A stretch of DNA of 64,000 bases from Pseudomaricurvus alcaniphilus (GCF_011440395.1 NZ_JAAOIX010000004.1:124001-188000); one strand, 5' to 3'. Shown: positions 51,531 to 60,785, counted from the first letter of the stretch. Numbers and translations are program-made. Notes: generated by a model from the sequence alone, not told the origin.

Positions 51531-52184
51531 TTACTGGGTCAGGGGAATCAATTCCAGTTCCACCCGGCGATTTGCCTGGCGTCCCTCCGGGGTGGCATTG
51601 CTGGCCACTGGATAACGGGGCCCATAGCCGTTGGCCTGGATCCGTCCGGCGGGGATGTTCTGGCTAATCAAATACTGTTTGACGCTGTTGGCGCGATCCT
51701 CGCTCAGGCGCTGGTTCATATCGGCAGCCCCGGTTGAATCAGTATGACCGGCAACCCGGATGGCGGTATCTTTAAACTCAACCAATACCAGCGCAACCGA
51801 ACTCAGGGTTTCGTAAAAGTCACCGCGAATAGCACTTTGGCCCGTGGCGAAGGTAATGTTACCCGGCATCACCAGCCGAATGTTGTCCCCTTCCCGCACT
51901 ACCTGGACACCGCTGTTCTGCAATTTCTGGCGCAGCTGTGCTTCCTGCTTGTCCATATAAAAACCGATGCCGCCGCCTATGGCGCCGCCGGCCACGGCGC
52001 CGGTAAGCGCCCCTTTTTTGCGGTCTTTGCTGCTCGCTGTCGCCGCACCAATGACCGCGCCAGCCACAGCTCCGGCTCCGGCTCCCTTGGCCGTGTTGCT
52101 GGTTTTTTGTTGCCCGGTATAGGGGTCGGTGGAAACACAGGCAGCAAGTGTGGTCGCCAGCAACAGCGGCATTAATTTACGCAT
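51531..52184 (-). CDS. OmpA-family lipoprotein (YiaD-like)
   Basis: From the ATG at 52184 (AGAGG nine bases upstream) the protein has 217 residues. A lipobox (LLLATTLAACVST) is followed by glycine-rich zipper segments (GAGAGAVAGAVIGAAT, GAVAGGAIGGGIGFYMD) and a C-terminal OmpA domain with VAGHTDSTGAADMNQRLSEDRANSVKQYL and NRRVEL. It is anchored in the outer membrane and binds peptidoglycan. It is divergent from the leucine-rich-repeat gene. Confidence 0.93.
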   Translation of the reverse strand: MRKLMPLLLATTLAACVSTDPYTGQQKTSNTAKGAGAGAVAGAVIGAATASSKDRKKGALTGAVAGGAIGGGIGFYMDKQEAQLRQKLQNSGVQVVREGDNIRLVMPGNITFATGQSAIRGDFYETLSSVALVLVEFKDTAIRVAGHTDSTGAADMNQRLSEDRANSVKQYLISQNIPAGRIQANGYGPRYPVASNATPEGRQANRRVELELIPLTQ

Positions 52185-52409
52185 AGGGTCTAACCTCTTC
52201 ATTTCAAACTCTGTTAATAAAACCGCGGCACCCTTGATCAGTTCAGTGGCGCCCGGCAAGGGCAGGCATTTGCCAAGTGTAATGACATCACGCCTTTAAA
52301 AAAGTCTCACATTTCACATTTGAATCTACTGTTTCGTTTACTGCCCTTGTTTCGCGACAGCCAATACCTCTAAACTCGGCACACTTTTCCAGCTACCGGA
52401 CCCATCCGT

Positions 52410-52937
52410 ATGACAATCACCCGGCGCCGACTGCGCCTGATCGCCCTGCTGCCTGTCGCCGCCCTGCTCAGCCTGGCCGGCTGCAGCCGTTACCAGATGA
52501 CAGTCAACGAAACTGTGGTGTACTCGCCGCCAAGCCTGTTTACCGACTTCCAGGTGGAAGACCGCAAGTTGAAGGACTGCCTGGACCAGACTATCGAGGA
52601 CAATCGCCACACCGCCAGCAACCAGGTAACCCGCCTCAGCTGCACCCACGCGGGCATAACCAGTCTCGCCGGACTGGAGCAATTCCAGCACCTGACCGAG
52701 TTGAACCTGGGCAACAACCAGTTGACGTCGATAGAACCGCTAAAATTCCATTTTCGCCTGAAAATATTGTTGCTCAACGATAATCGGCTGGTCAGCGCCG
52801 CCGAATTGTTGCAGCTACCCAACCTGACCCTGGTCGACCTCGACAGCAACCCGGGCCTGGCTTGCGCGGATGTGCTGCAACTGAAGCAGTCTTTTAACGG
52901 TCAACTGCGCGTACCCCAACAGTGTCGAAAAGATTAA
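52410..52937 (+). CDS. Leucine-rich-repeat lipoprotein
   Basis: The 175-residue protein has a lipobox (LLSLAGCSRYQ), a short linker, and three to four leucine-rich repeats: ITSLAGLEQFQHLTELNLGNNQLTSIEPL, FRLKILLLNDNRLVSAAEL and LPNLTLVDLDSNPGLACADV, flanked by cysteines. It is likely an envelope protein that binds another protein. Function unknown. It converges with the PilZ gene, 13 bp apart. Confidence 0.88.
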   Translation: MTITRRRLRLIALLPVAALLSLAGCSRYQMTVNETVVYSPPSLFTDFQVEDRKLKDCLDQTIEDNRHTASNQVTRLSCTHAGITSLAGLEQFQHLTELNLGNNQLTSIEPLKFHFRLKILLLNDNRLVSAAELLQLPNLTLVDLDSNPGLACADVLQLKQSFNGQLRVPQQCRKD

Positions 52938-52950
52938 CCGGTGCCCGCCA

Positions 52951-53223
52951 TCAGCCAGCGGGCTTGAACATCAAGCCGATGACATTGCGGTGCTGATGCA
53001 TGATCTGCATTTTTACCGGCTCCGAATTTATCGGCCCAACCACTTTCTTGAACATTACGTCCACCACAGTTCCAGCCGGGGGAATCTGGCAGTGCTCAAC
53101 CAACACCGATGCTCCCCCGTCGGATATATCCCGGGCAAAGCCAACAATTGTGCCGAAGGAAGGATGGGTCATCTCAACCCGGATCGAGGTCGGGGTGCGC
53201 TCAAACCTGCGGCGCTCATCCAC
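52951..53223 (-). CDS. PilZ-domain protein
   Basis: From a GTG at 53223 with AAGGAG eight bases upstream, the protein has 90 residues and is a lone PilZ domain. The c-di-GMP-binding arginines lie in DERRRFERTP, and the second motif is DISDGGASVLVE. The end is NVIGLMFKPAG. It should report c-di-GMP levels to an unknown partner. Longer in-frame starts upstream lack a ribosome site. Confidence 0.88.
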   Translation of the reverse strand: MDERRRFERTPTSIRVEMTHPSFGTIVGFARDISDGGASVLVEHCQIPPAGTVVDVMFKKVVGPINSEPVKMQIMHQHRNVIGLMFKPAG

Positions 53224-53385
53224 TTGCTGCACTCCTTTGGGATTATCTTCCCTTTTAGAATAGTTACAGTTGTCGGTGAAGACAACTCGCCCTGTCGATA
53301 TCCCTGGCGCTGACTGCGCTGGAGTATTGCAACCGATGCCGGCAGCGCCCCGGCGCCCATACAGGGAGACGGCTGGCGGCCCCAC

Positions 53386-53408
53386 TTACCCACAGAAGCT
53401 GTGGATAA
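53386..53408. other. Inverted pair of DnaA-box-like sequences
   Basis: TTACCCACA (53386-53394) and TGTGGATAA (53400-53408, a perfect TTATCCACA on the minus strand) face each other across AGAAG. An AT-rich stretch follows at 53480-53570. It may simply be a small hairpin, since no T-run follows. Confidence 0.4.
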
Positions 53409-53609
53409 GTCTGTGCATGAGCTTTGCGTATGTTTGCCAACCCGCCTTGTCTCGCCACCCGGCGCTGGTTGCGCACTTTTTAGACAAGTTCTATATTTCT
53501 ATAAATATCAATAAGTTAAGTATTTTTCGCCCGAACTTATAAAAAATGCAAGGCCAGAGAATAAATTTACAAAGATCATTTGGCAGTGTGGACAAAAATG
53601 TGGTACCCG

Positions 53610-54365
53610 CTACACAGCCAGCCAACCGAACCCTTCGTCCTGGCAGGCAAATTCAACTTGTTTAATACCGGCGGTCACTGCCGCCAGCGCCTCCCGGGCC
53701 TTGTGCGGGCAATTGTTCTGCTGGCTGATATGGCCGACCACCAGGGTTTGCAAGCAGTCGCGATCGACGCCCGCCAGAAAGGCCGCGGTCTGCTGGTTAT
53801 TGAGGTGCCCCCAGGGCCCGCCTACACGCCGCTTTAACGAGGCCGGATAGGGGCCGCGGGCGAGCATATCCAAATCGTGATTGGCCTCCAGCAAGAGGCC
53901 GTGGCAATTCTGGTAGTGGGCCTCCACATGGGCGCTGATATTGCCCAAATCGGTGAGCACCCCGAGCCGCTTGCCGCCGGCGGTCAGCACGAACTGGGCC
54001 GGCTCCCGGGCGTCGTGGGGAACCGCGACCGGCTGCACCGAGACACCGCCCAACTGGAAGCTGCGATAGCCCTCGATCAGGTGCAAGCGCGGCAGGGCGC
54101 CGAGGTTGCGGCTGCGAAAAGTGCCCGGGGTCATATACACCGGCAAACCGTACTTGCGCGCCAGTGGCGCCACCCCTTTAAGGTGATCGCCGTGCTCGTG
54201 GGTCACCAGAATGGCGCTGATATCACCGGGCGAGCGCTGCAGCAGGGCCAGCCGCCGCTCCACCTCCTTGATGGTGAAACCGCAATCGATAAGGATCAAC
54301 TGGTCCTGCCACTCGACCAGCGTGCCGTTGCCCTTGCTGCCGCTGCCCAGCGACGCAAATTTCAT
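53610..54365 (-). CDS. MBL-fold metallohydrolase (WalJ/YycJ-like)
   Basis: The 251-residue protein begins MKFASLGSGSKGNGTLVEWQ and has the metal motif THEHGDHLKGV, a later VPHDAREPAQFVL, TDLGN, ANHD and GHIS, matching the YycJ/WalJ type of metallo-beta-lactamase-fold hydrolase, probably a nuclease-like phosphodiesterase. Length is normal. It lies 40 bp after bamC on the same strand. Confidence 0.9.
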   Translation of the reverse strand: MKFASLGSGSKGNGTLVEWQDQLILIDCGFTIKEVERRLALLQRSPGDISAILVTHEHGDHLKGVAPLARKYGLPVYMTPGTFRSRNLGALPRLHLIEGYRSFQLGGVSVQPVAVPHDAREPAQFVLTAGGKRLGVLTDLGNISAHVEAHYQNCHGLLLEANHDLDMLARGPYPASLKRRVGGPWGHLNNQQTAAFLAGVDRDCLQTLVVGHISQQNNCPHKAREALAAVTAGIKQVEFACQDEGFGWLAV

Positions 54366-54405
54366 AGCCCTAGTGCCTCTGCCCCAGCCACTGCCAGCGC
54401 GCCCG

Positions 54406-55581
54406 CTAGATCAAATTCTGCCGGACCACCGCCAGCAAGTGTTTCGCCTCGTTTTTCCCCAGGGTGCGGCCGTAGCCATCCCGAATTCTCACGGCCACGC
54501 CCTGGTTTTCGCTGTGGGCAACCAATAAATAGCCGGGCACCTTGCTCAGCACCTGGCCGGGGTTACTGCCCCGACCGGCAAAGATACGACGGTTGAGCTC
54601 CGTATCTTCCAGTTGCAGGTTGGCGAGAATGTCCGCCAGGCTGTAGGGCGGCGCTGGAATAACCTTCTTGTCGCCACCGAACAGGCGCCCGAAAAACCCG
54701 GGCTCTTCCTCTTTGTCGGCGGCGTTTTCATCATAGGTCACATAAAACACACCGAATCTCGCCTCTTGCTCCCAGAGGATAAAGCCGCCCTGGTTGAGCG
54801 CATGAGTAACCGTTGCCAGGGCCCGGGCCCGGTCCACGTTCAAGCGCAACACCGGCTCTGCACCCTCGGTATCGAGCACCACCTTGCTGCTAAAGCCAAT
54901 GGATTGCGCCAACAGGGAGGCGGCCTGGCTGCCCGAGGTATCGCTGGCGATAACCCCGGCCAATTCATCCACCATCCAGTTCTCGCGCTCGGGATTGGAG
55001 GACCGCTGCGGCCACTGCACGTTGCGATTGCTGCCGGCGCTGCTATCGACACTCAGGTGCAATACATGGATCTCCGTGCTGTCAGGCTGAATACCCTGCT
55101 CGATGCGCATGCGGTATTTATTCTGAGTCTTATCATCGTTGACGAAACGCAACCAGCCGGTCTCGATAATCCCGGTGGCGGCATCTGTGTACACCACCTC
55201 GAGGTTATTGCGCGACAGGAAACCCCGCACCTGGGGCCAAACTTCCGCCGGAGAAGCACTGACCAGGATCCAGCGCTTGTCGTCCAGCTTCTGGATTTTC
55301 ACCCGGTCTGTAAAGGCATTTTCCGACAGGCTTTGCGGCCGCGGCACCTGGAAATTAGTGGCCAGCTCTGCTTCGCTGCTAATTTCCGGAATCACATACA
55401 ACTGGTCGACTTCGCGCTGCTCTACCCCCGCCGGCACCACCATTGGCGGCATTACATCCGCTTTCAGGTAGTCGTCACCGCGATCGCGGAAATAGCCCTC
55501 GGGCCCAAACATGGAGCTGCAGCCGGTCATCAGGCCTACCGCCACTAGCGCGGACATGCGCAGCAAAAATCGATTATTCAT
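54406..55581 (-). CDS. bamC: BamC, outer-membrane assembly lipoprotein
   Basis: The 391-residue protein has a lipobox (ALVAVGLMTGCSSMFG) followed by GYFRDRGDDYLKADVMPPMVVPAG, the conserved unstructured BamC N-terminus that binds BamD. Two helix-grip domains follow (RWILVSASPAEVWPQVRGFLSRNNLEVVYTD and LRLNVDRARALATVTHALNQGGFILWEQE). BamC is an accessory subunit of the Bam complex. It lies 28 bp downstream of dapA, the classical gammaproteobacterial arrangement. Confidence 0.95.
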   Translation of the reverse strand: MNNRFLLRMSALVAVGLMTGCSSMFGPEGYFRDRGDDYLKADVMPPMVVPAGVEQREVDQLYVIPEISSEAELATNFQVPRPQSLSENAFTDRVKIQKLDDKRWILVSASPAEVWPQVRGFLSRNNLEVVYTDAATGIIETGWLRFVNDDKTQNKYRMRIEQGIQPDSTEIHVLHLSVDSSAGSNRNVQWPQRSSNPERENWMVDELAGVIASDTSGSQAASLLAQSIGFSSKVVLDTEGAEPVLRLNVDRARALATVTHALNQGGFILWEQEARFGVFYVTYDENAADKEEEPGFFGRLFGGDKKVIPAPPYSLADILANLQLEDTELNRRIFAGRGSNPGQVLSKVPGYLLVAHSENQGVAVRIRDGYGRTLGKNEAKHLLAVVRQNLI

Positions 55582-55609
55582 AAGTTTTCATCGTTATAAG
55601 TTGGTGTGC

Positions 55610-56485
55610 TTACAGCAGGCCGGCCCCTTCCAGGGCGGCGCGGACTTGCTGGTGGTACTGGGGCGCCAGCGGCGTCAGGGGCAGGCGAATACCGGAGTCG
55701 ATCAGGCCCAACTGTGCCACCGCCCACTTTACCGGGATCGGATTGGACTCCAGGAACATGGCATTGTGCACCGGCATCAACTTTTTATTGATGGCGCGGG
55801 CCGCGTCCGCCTCGCCGCCGATGGCCAGCTCACACATGCGCGCCACCTCTGCCGGTGCAACGTTGGCCGTGACGCTGATATTGCCCTTGCCACCGAGAAT
55901 CATCAATTCCACCGCGGTGATATCGTCGCCGGACAATACCAGGAAGTCGTCGCCGCAGTTTTCAATCAGCCAGGCGGCGCGCTTGAGATCGCCGGTGGCT
56001 TCCTTCATGCCGATGATATTATCCACCCGGCTGAGCCGCTGCACCGTTGCCGGCAACATATCCACCCCCGTCCTGGCGGGCACGTTGTACAGCAGTTGCG
56101 GCAGGGCCACCGCCTCGGCAATGGCCTTGTGATGCAGGTACAGGCCCTCCTGGGTAGGGCGGTTGTAATAGGGGGTTACGGAGAGACAGGCGTCGGCGCC
56201 GGCCGCCTTGGCCGAGCGGGTCAATTCGATGGCCTCCGAAGTGGAGTTGGCGCCGGTGCCAGCAATCACCGGCACGCGGCCGTTGACCTGTTCAACCACT
56301 CGGGTAATGACCTGCAAGTGCTCCCCCACATCCAGGGTCGCGGATTCACCGGAGGTGCCCACGGCGACAATGGCATGGGTGCCCCTCTCTATATGCCACT
56401 CAACCAGTTTTTCCAGGCCGCTCCAGTCCAGCTCATTAGCAGCTGTCATCGGCGTCACGAGAGCGACCATACTACCTTGAATCAT
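55610..56485 (-). CDS. dapA: 4-hydroxy-tetrahydrodipicolinate synthase
   Basis: From the ATG at 56485 (GGAG seven bases upstream) the protein has 291 residues. It shows MVALVTPM, the substrate loop GTSGESATL, PYYNRPTQEGLYLH with the catalytic tyrosine, and IGMKEATGD with the Schiff-base lysine. It condenses pyruvate with aspartate semialdehyde in lysine and diaminopimelate synthesis. The bamC gene follows on the same strand. Confidence 0.96.
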   Translation of the reverse strand: MIQGSMVALVTPMTAANELDWSGLEKLVEWHIERGTHAIVAVGTSGESATLDVGEHLQVITRVVEQVNGRVPVIAGTGANSTSEAIELTRSAKAAGADACLSVTPYYNRPTQEGLYLHHKAIAEAVALPQLLYNVPARTGVDMLPATVQRLSRVDNIIGMKEATGDLKRAAWLIENCGDDFLVLSGDDITAVELMILGGKGNISVTANVAPAEVARMCELAIGGEADAARAINKKLMPVHNAMFLESNPIPVKWAVAQLGLIDSGIRLPLTPLAPQYHQQVRAALEGAGLL

Positions 56486-56681
56486 GCATTGTCTCCGAGT
56501 GGGGTGTTGCGCAAAGGCGTAATGGTACTGACGCCCCCGCGCCGACACAAGTTCCCTGTTGCTTTTCTTTTATTGGCTGGTTATGAAGGGTGGGCGCTAG
56601 CTGCGGGGCGCTGGCCCGCGCCGGTCGCCACTTGCAGCCCCGTGTGCCTGCAATAGCCGGCATCTTCAATAGCGCCTGCCG

Positions 56682-57596
56682 TCAATACAGGGGCGGCTCA
56701 CCGGGCGGGCGAGTCTTGAAGCGCCGGTGCGCCCACAGGTACTGCTCGGGTTGCTCCCGCACCCGCGCCTCGACAAACTGATTGATAAAGGTTGCGTCGG
56801 CCGCCTCATCACCGCAGGGAAAGCCCTGCAGCGGTGGGTAGACCGTCACCTGGTAGCCGCCGAAGCCGGGCAGGCGCCGTTGCACAAAGGGTATTACCTG
56901 CGCCCGGCCGAGCTCGGCAAACTTGGCCGTGGCTGTCACCGTGGCCGCCGGCACCCCGAAGAAGGGCACGAAGACACTCTGTTTGGGACCGTAATCCTGG
57001 TCCGGCGCGTACCAGACAATACTGCGCTGGCGCAGCGCCCGCAGCATACCGCGCACATCCTTGCGAGTGATGGCCCGGCAGTCGCGCCAGTGCCGCTCCC
57101 GCCCCCGGCGCTGCACATAGTCGTAGACGGCATTTTTATGGGGGCGGTACATCCCCGTCACCTGCCGCTCCTGGTTCATAAAGGCGGCACCGATATCGAG
57201 GGTAGTAAAGTGCATGGCCATCAGGATCACTCCCTGCCCGGGCTGCTCCGGCAAGTGCTCCAGGCCACTGATACGGTAGATGCGCCGCAGGCGCCAGCGC
57301 GGCCAAAACCACGCCATGCCGGTTTCAAACAGCGCCATGGCCACGGAAAAGAAGTTTGCCCGCAACATAGCCTCGCGCTGCGCCGCGCTCAGCTCGGGAA
57401 AACAGAGGCGCAAGTTAGCGGCGATCACCTTGCGGCGCGACTTGCCAAGGCGCTGCAAGATCGGCCCCAGCAGACGTGCCAGCATGACCAGCAGCGGATA
57501 GGGCAACTGCACCACCAGCCACCACAGCCCGAGAGCCAGCCACAAAAACCAGTAGCGCGGGTGCAACAGTGCCCAACCAAATTGCGGTTTTTCCAT
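56682..57596 (-). CDS. LpxL/LpxM-type lipid A acyltransferase
   Basis: The protein of about 304 residues has one N-terminal membrane helix (WFLWLALGLWWLVVQLPYP) and the HX4D acyltransferase motif in MAMHFTTLDIG. VKR-like HKNAVYDYVQRRGRERH, WYAPDQDYG and VFVPFFGVPAAT follow, all typical of late lipid A acyltransferases. It adds a secondary acyl chain on the inner face of the inner membrane. LpxL rather than LpxM is the more likely member, but this is not certain. A TTG start three codons earlier (57605) is possible. Confidence 0.9.
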   Translation of the reverse strand: MEKPQFGWALLHPRYWFLWLALGLWWLVVQLPYPLLVMLARLLGPILQRLGKSRRKVIAANLRLCFPELSAAQREAMLRANFFSVAMALFETGMAWFWPRWRLRRIYRISGLEHLPEQPGQGVILMAMHFTTLDIGAAFMNQERQVTGMYRPHKNAVYDYVQRRGRERHWRDCRAITRKDVRGMLRALRQRSIVWYAPDQDYGPKQSVFVPFFGVPAATVTATAKFAELGRAQVIPFVQRRLPGFGGYQVTVYPPLQGFPCGDEAADATFINQFVEARVREQPEQYLWAHRRFKTRPPGEPPLY

Positions 57597-57610
57597 GTCA
57601 GACAATCGCC

Positions 57611-58501
57611 CTATTCAACCCACTCCCAAACCACCTCACCCAGCAACCAGTGTTTCTCCCAGTGGCGACTGGCGACGCCGTCGTGCACCAGTTTGTGCAG
57701 GTGGGCAGCGAGAGCCATATAGGTGCCGTGCACCAAATCACCGGCGACATCCGGGTACACCAGCGGCGCCAATTGGGCAGTGGTGGCCTTTTTCAGGGTG
57801 CGCAGGGCATCGACTATCATGCGCTCCCGGGCGAGGCGATGATCGTGCAGCTCTTGCAACACCCGGTCGGGATCGGACAACAGGTGTCCATGGGCCGGTG
57901 CCAGGTGCTGGATGCCTATCCCTTTCAACTTCATCAGGGAGTCCAGATAATCCACCATGCAGCCGCCGTGCTCTGGAATAATCACCACCGAGGCGCCCTG
58001 CATAATATGGTCGCCGGCAAAAAGCAACTGTTCCTGTGGCAGTAAAAAACTCAGGTGTTGATGCAAATGGCCAGGGGTGGCGATGACCCGCAGGTCACAC
58101 TCCCCCACAGAAACCACCTCCCCCTCCTGCAGCGACCGGGCCGGGGTAAAAGTGTGATCCAGCGACTCGCTGTCGCTGACCACCTGCAACCCCATCATCT
58201 GCGCGCCGGTAGCCTGCACCAGTGGCAGTGCCGCCGGCGAGTGGTCCTCGTGAGCATGAGTGGCAAACACGTAATCGATTTTGCCGCCGGTGGCGGCCAG
58301 AATTGCGTCGATATGCTCGGGCTCCGCCGGACCCGGGTCAATCACCGTAAAGCGGTCAGTCCCCACCAGGTAGGTATTGGTACCGGCGCCAGTAAACGGG
58401 CTGGGATTATTGGCGGTAATGCGCTGCACCAGCGGCGACAGCCGCACCGGCTGGTCGTAAAGGATATCGAAATGCACCAGCGTGGTGTGCAGATCGGCCA
58501 T
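57611..58501 (-). CDS. LACTB2-like MBL-fold hydrolase
   Basis: The 296-residue protein has the start NNPSPFTGAGTNTYLVGTDRFTVIDPGP, the metal motif THAHEDHSPAALPLV, TPGHLHQHLSFL, AGDHIMQG, APAHGHLL and a C-terminal winged-helix-like region (RERMIVDALRTLKKATTAQLAPLVY). This order matches LACTB2-type hydrolases, some of which are RNA endonucleases; substrate unknown. It is encoded just upstream of the lpxL-type gene, 14 bp away. Confidence 0.88.
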   Translation of the reverse strand: MADLHTTLVHFDILYDQPVRLSPLVQRITANNPSPFTGAGTNTYLVGTDRFTVIDPGPAEPEHIDAILAATGGKIDYVFATHAHEDHSPAALPLVQATGAQMMGLQVVSDSESLDHTFTPARSLQEGEVVSVGECDLRVIATPGHLHQHLSFLLPQEQLLFAGDHIMQGASVVIIPEHGGCMVDYLDSLMKLKGIGIQHLAPAHGHLLSDPDRVLQELHDHRLARERMIVDALRTLKKATTAQLAPLVYPDVAGDLVHGTYMALAAHLHKLVHDGVASRHWEKHWLLGEVVWEWVE

Positions 58502-58623
58502 GGGCTATACCTCCTCGCTACTCCCTGGCACTAGCCTGATCAATGAATGCAATACGGCGCCGCGATAGTCGCAACCGTAACTGCAGATAAAAAGATTCCG
58601 GCAGGAGTGGCACTTACTTCAGA

Positions 58624-58718
58624 CCGACATCTCCGCGCAGGCGAAGATCCAGCGTCTCGGGATCCATATAACGCCAGCTCCTGAACCCCTGGATTCCCGC
58701 CTGCGCGGGAATGACTCG
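58624..58718. repeat. REP-like palindromic extragenic element, second copy
   Basis: CCGACATCTCCGCGCAGGCG at the left pairs with CTGGATTCCCGCCTGCGCGG / GAATGA at the right. The right part is itself a hairpin. It is the same type of element as 32325-32410 but a diverged copy. Confidence 0.85.
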
Positions 58719-58784
58719 CCGGGTCGTTCGCAACTCAAGCAAGTGCCATTCGATTCCAGTCGTATAAAACAGAGCGATAAACGT

Positions 58785-58811
58785 CGAGCGGCCGCACATG
58801 TCGGCCGCTCG
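58785..58811 (-). terminator. Hairpin downstream of fabV, possible terminator
   Basis: On the minus strand CGAGCGGCCG, loop ACATGTG-like, CGGCCGCTCG forms a strong stem 27 bp after the fabV stop. The following T-run is poor, so termination is only probable. Confidence 0.5.
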
Positions 58812-58837
58812 TTAAAGATTACTGCAGTTCTTGCGGG

Positions 58838-60025
58838 CTACTTGAAGTCCGCCTCGACCATGGGACTGACGTCCGCCTCGTAGTCAACGCCCTCCCAGCC
58901 GAAACCGAACAGACGCAGGAAATCCTCGTGATAACTCTTGTAATCCGTCAGCTGAAACAGGTTTTCCTCGGTCACCTGTGGCCACAACTCTTCCACCTTG
59001 GCCTGTACTTCGGCTTTCATTTCCAGGTCGTCCATGCGGTAGCGATTGCTGTCATCGAGACGCGGCGAGTCGCTGTACAGCCCCTCGGTGAAGAGCCGGT
59101 AGAGCTGCTGGATACAGCCCTCGTGGGTACCCTCTTCTTTCATTACCTTATACAGCAGTGAAATGTACAGTGGCATAATCGGAATCGCCGAACTGGACTG
59201 GGTCACCAGGGCTTTCAAAACAGCGACATTAGCCTTGCCATTGATGTCTTGCAGCTCTGCATTGATGGCTTTGGCGGCGCGATCCAGGTCTTCCTTGGCC
59301 TTGCCGATGGTGGCGTGCCCATAGATTGGCCAGGTCAGCTTGTCCCCCAGGTAGGTGTAGGACACGGTGTTACAGCCGTCCGCCAGCACATCCGCTTGCT
59401 TCAGCGCCTTGATCCACAGCTCCCAGTCCTCTCCACCCATGACCTTGACGGTGTGATCGATTTCTTCCTGGGTGGCCGGCTCCACGGTGATATCGGTGAT
59501 CGTGAGGGAGTCGGTGTTGAGGTTCTTGGCGGTGTAGCCCTTGTTGATGGGCTTCAGGGTACTGGTGTAGAGCTCGCCGGTGATCGGGTCCTGGCGCCGC
59601 GGCGCACCCAGGCTGTAAACGATCAGGTCAATCTTGCCCATATTGGCTTGCGCCAGGGCTATGGCCTTGTCCTTGCACTCATTGGAAAACGCATCGCCAT
59701 TGATGGTCTCCGCGTACAGACCTTCGTCGCGAGCTATTTGCTCAAAGGCGGCAGTGTTGTAATAGCCGGCAGAAGCGGTTCGCTTGTCCGTGGGCGGTTT
59801 TTCAAAGCACACGCCCAGGGTATTGGCGCCGCCACCAAAGGCAGCAGTAATACGCGATGCCAGGCCATAGCCATTGGAGCAACCGATGACGAGGACATTC
59901 TTCGGGGCGCCGGCAATGGCACCCTTGTCTTTAATAAACTCGATTTGGCTCTGCACATTGGCAGCGCAACCCTGGGGATGAGCGGTAGTACAGATGAATC
60001 CACGAACTTTAGGCTTAATAATCAT
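58838..60025 (-). CDS. fabV: Trans-2-enoyl-ACP (or CoA) reductase, FabV
   Basis: From the ATG at 60025 the protein has 395 residues. It begins MIIKPKVRGFICTTAHPQGC, has the nucleotide-binding KNVLVIGCSNGYGLASRITAAFGGGA, and the catalytic Y-x8-K motif in WPIYGHATIGKAKEDL. FabV performs the last reduction in fatty acid elongation and is intrinsically insensitive to triclosan in characterised members. Length is normal. It is divergent from miaE. A start six codons earlier is possible. Confidence 0.96.
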   Translation of the reverse strand: MIIKPKVRGFICTTAHPQGCAANVQSQIEFIKDKGAIAGAPKNVLVIGCSNGYGLASRITAAFGGGANTLGVCFEKPPTDKRTASAGYYNTAAFEQIARDEGLYAETINGDAFSNECKDKAIALAQANMGKIDLIVYSLGAPRRQDPITGELYTSTLKPINKGYTAKNLNTDSLTITDITVEPATQEEIDHTVKVMGGEDWELWIKALKQADVLADGCNTVSYTYLGDKLTWPIYGHATIGKAKEDLDRAAKAINAELQDINGKANVAVLKALVTQSSSAIPIMPLYISLLYKVMKEEGTHEGCIQQLYRLFTEGLYSDSPRLDDSNRYRMDDLEMKAEVQAKVEELWPQVTEENLFQLTDYKSYHEDFLRLFGFGWEGVDYEADVSPMVEADFK

Positions 60026-60098
60026 CAGTTTGTCCCGTTGCAATTAAATATCGAAACCTGTGGGCAAGCCGCCCAAACGGCGACCGATTGCCGGCTAT

Positions 60099-60164
60099 TA
60101 TAATGTTCGCGCATGGATATGACACCGATAAAAACACGAAACCGCCCCCGCTTTTCCTTATAAT
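60099..60164 (+). promoter_or_regulatory. Two TATAAT boxes upstream of miaE
   Basis: TATAAT occurs at 60099-60104 and 60159-60164 in the 177-bp fabV-miaE divergent gap. The second is 38 bases before the miaE ATG and is the better -10 candidate. No convincing -35 box accompanies either. Confidence 0.35.
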
Positions 60165-60202
60165 GCCCCCCGGATTCGCCAACAGGACAGTTTTGACTGC
60201 AC

Positions 60203-60775
60203 ATGCTTACCTTACGTTATCAAACCAGCGCTCGCTGGACGGCAACCGTGATCGACAATATGGATCTGTTTCTGGTCGATCACGCCGCCGCGGAAAAGAA
60301 AGCTTCTGGCATGGCCATCTCCATGCTCTCTCACTACCCGGATCGAACTGCGCTGGTAAAAGTCATGATCGACCTGTCGATCGAAGAGATGACCCACTTC
60401 CGCGAAGTGGTCAAAATCATGACCGAGCGCGGGCTGCAGCTGGGCGCTGATGAAAAAGACCCCTACATCAATCAATTCCGGCAGGCCATGCGCAAGGGCA
60501 AGGAACCCTATTTTCTCGATCGTTTGCTCACCGGGGCTATTATCGAAGCCCGCGGCTGCGAGCGCTTTGGCCTGGTTGGAGAGGCGCTGCCGGCCGGCAA
60601 ACTGCAGGATTTCTACCGATTGATTGCCCGGTCTGAGGCCAAACACCACACCCTGTTTACCGACCTTGCGGCGCTGTACTTTCCCGCCGCCACCATTCAG
60701 CAGCGTCTGGATGAACTACTCGACATCGAGGCGGCGATCGCCAGCGGTTTGCCTGTGCGGGCGGCACTGCACTGA
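60203..60775 (+). CDS. miaE: tRNA-(ms2io6A)-hydroxylase
   Basis: The 190-residue protein has the carboxylate-bridged diiron ligands: VDHAAAEKKA, SIEEMTHFREV, EARGCERFGLV and SEAKHHTLF. MiaE hydroxylates the isopentenyl group of 2-methylthio-isopentenyl-adenosine at tRNA position 37 using oxygen. Length is normal. The gene is monocistronic or leads into the glycosyltransferase gene across a repeat. Confidence 0.95.
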   Translation: MLTLRYQTSARWTATVIDNMDLFLVDHAAAEKKASGMAISMLSHYPDRTALVKVMIDLSIEEMTHFREVVKIMTERGLQLGADEKDPYINQFRQAMRKGKEPYFLDRLLTGAIIEARGCERFGLVGEALPAGKLQDFYRLIARSEAKHHTLFTDLAALYFPAATIQQRLDELLDIEAAIASGLPVRAALH

Positions 60776-60785
60776 GCGTGGCGCC

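Larger units (their letters stand above)
58502..58837. other. Gap with REP-like element and hairpin
   Basis: 336 bp between fabV and the LACTB2-like gene, both on the minus strand. It contains the REP-like element (58624-58718) and a GC-rich hairpin after fabV (58785-58811). The promoter of the LACTB2-like gene should be near 58510-58600. No gene seen. Confidence 0.6.
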
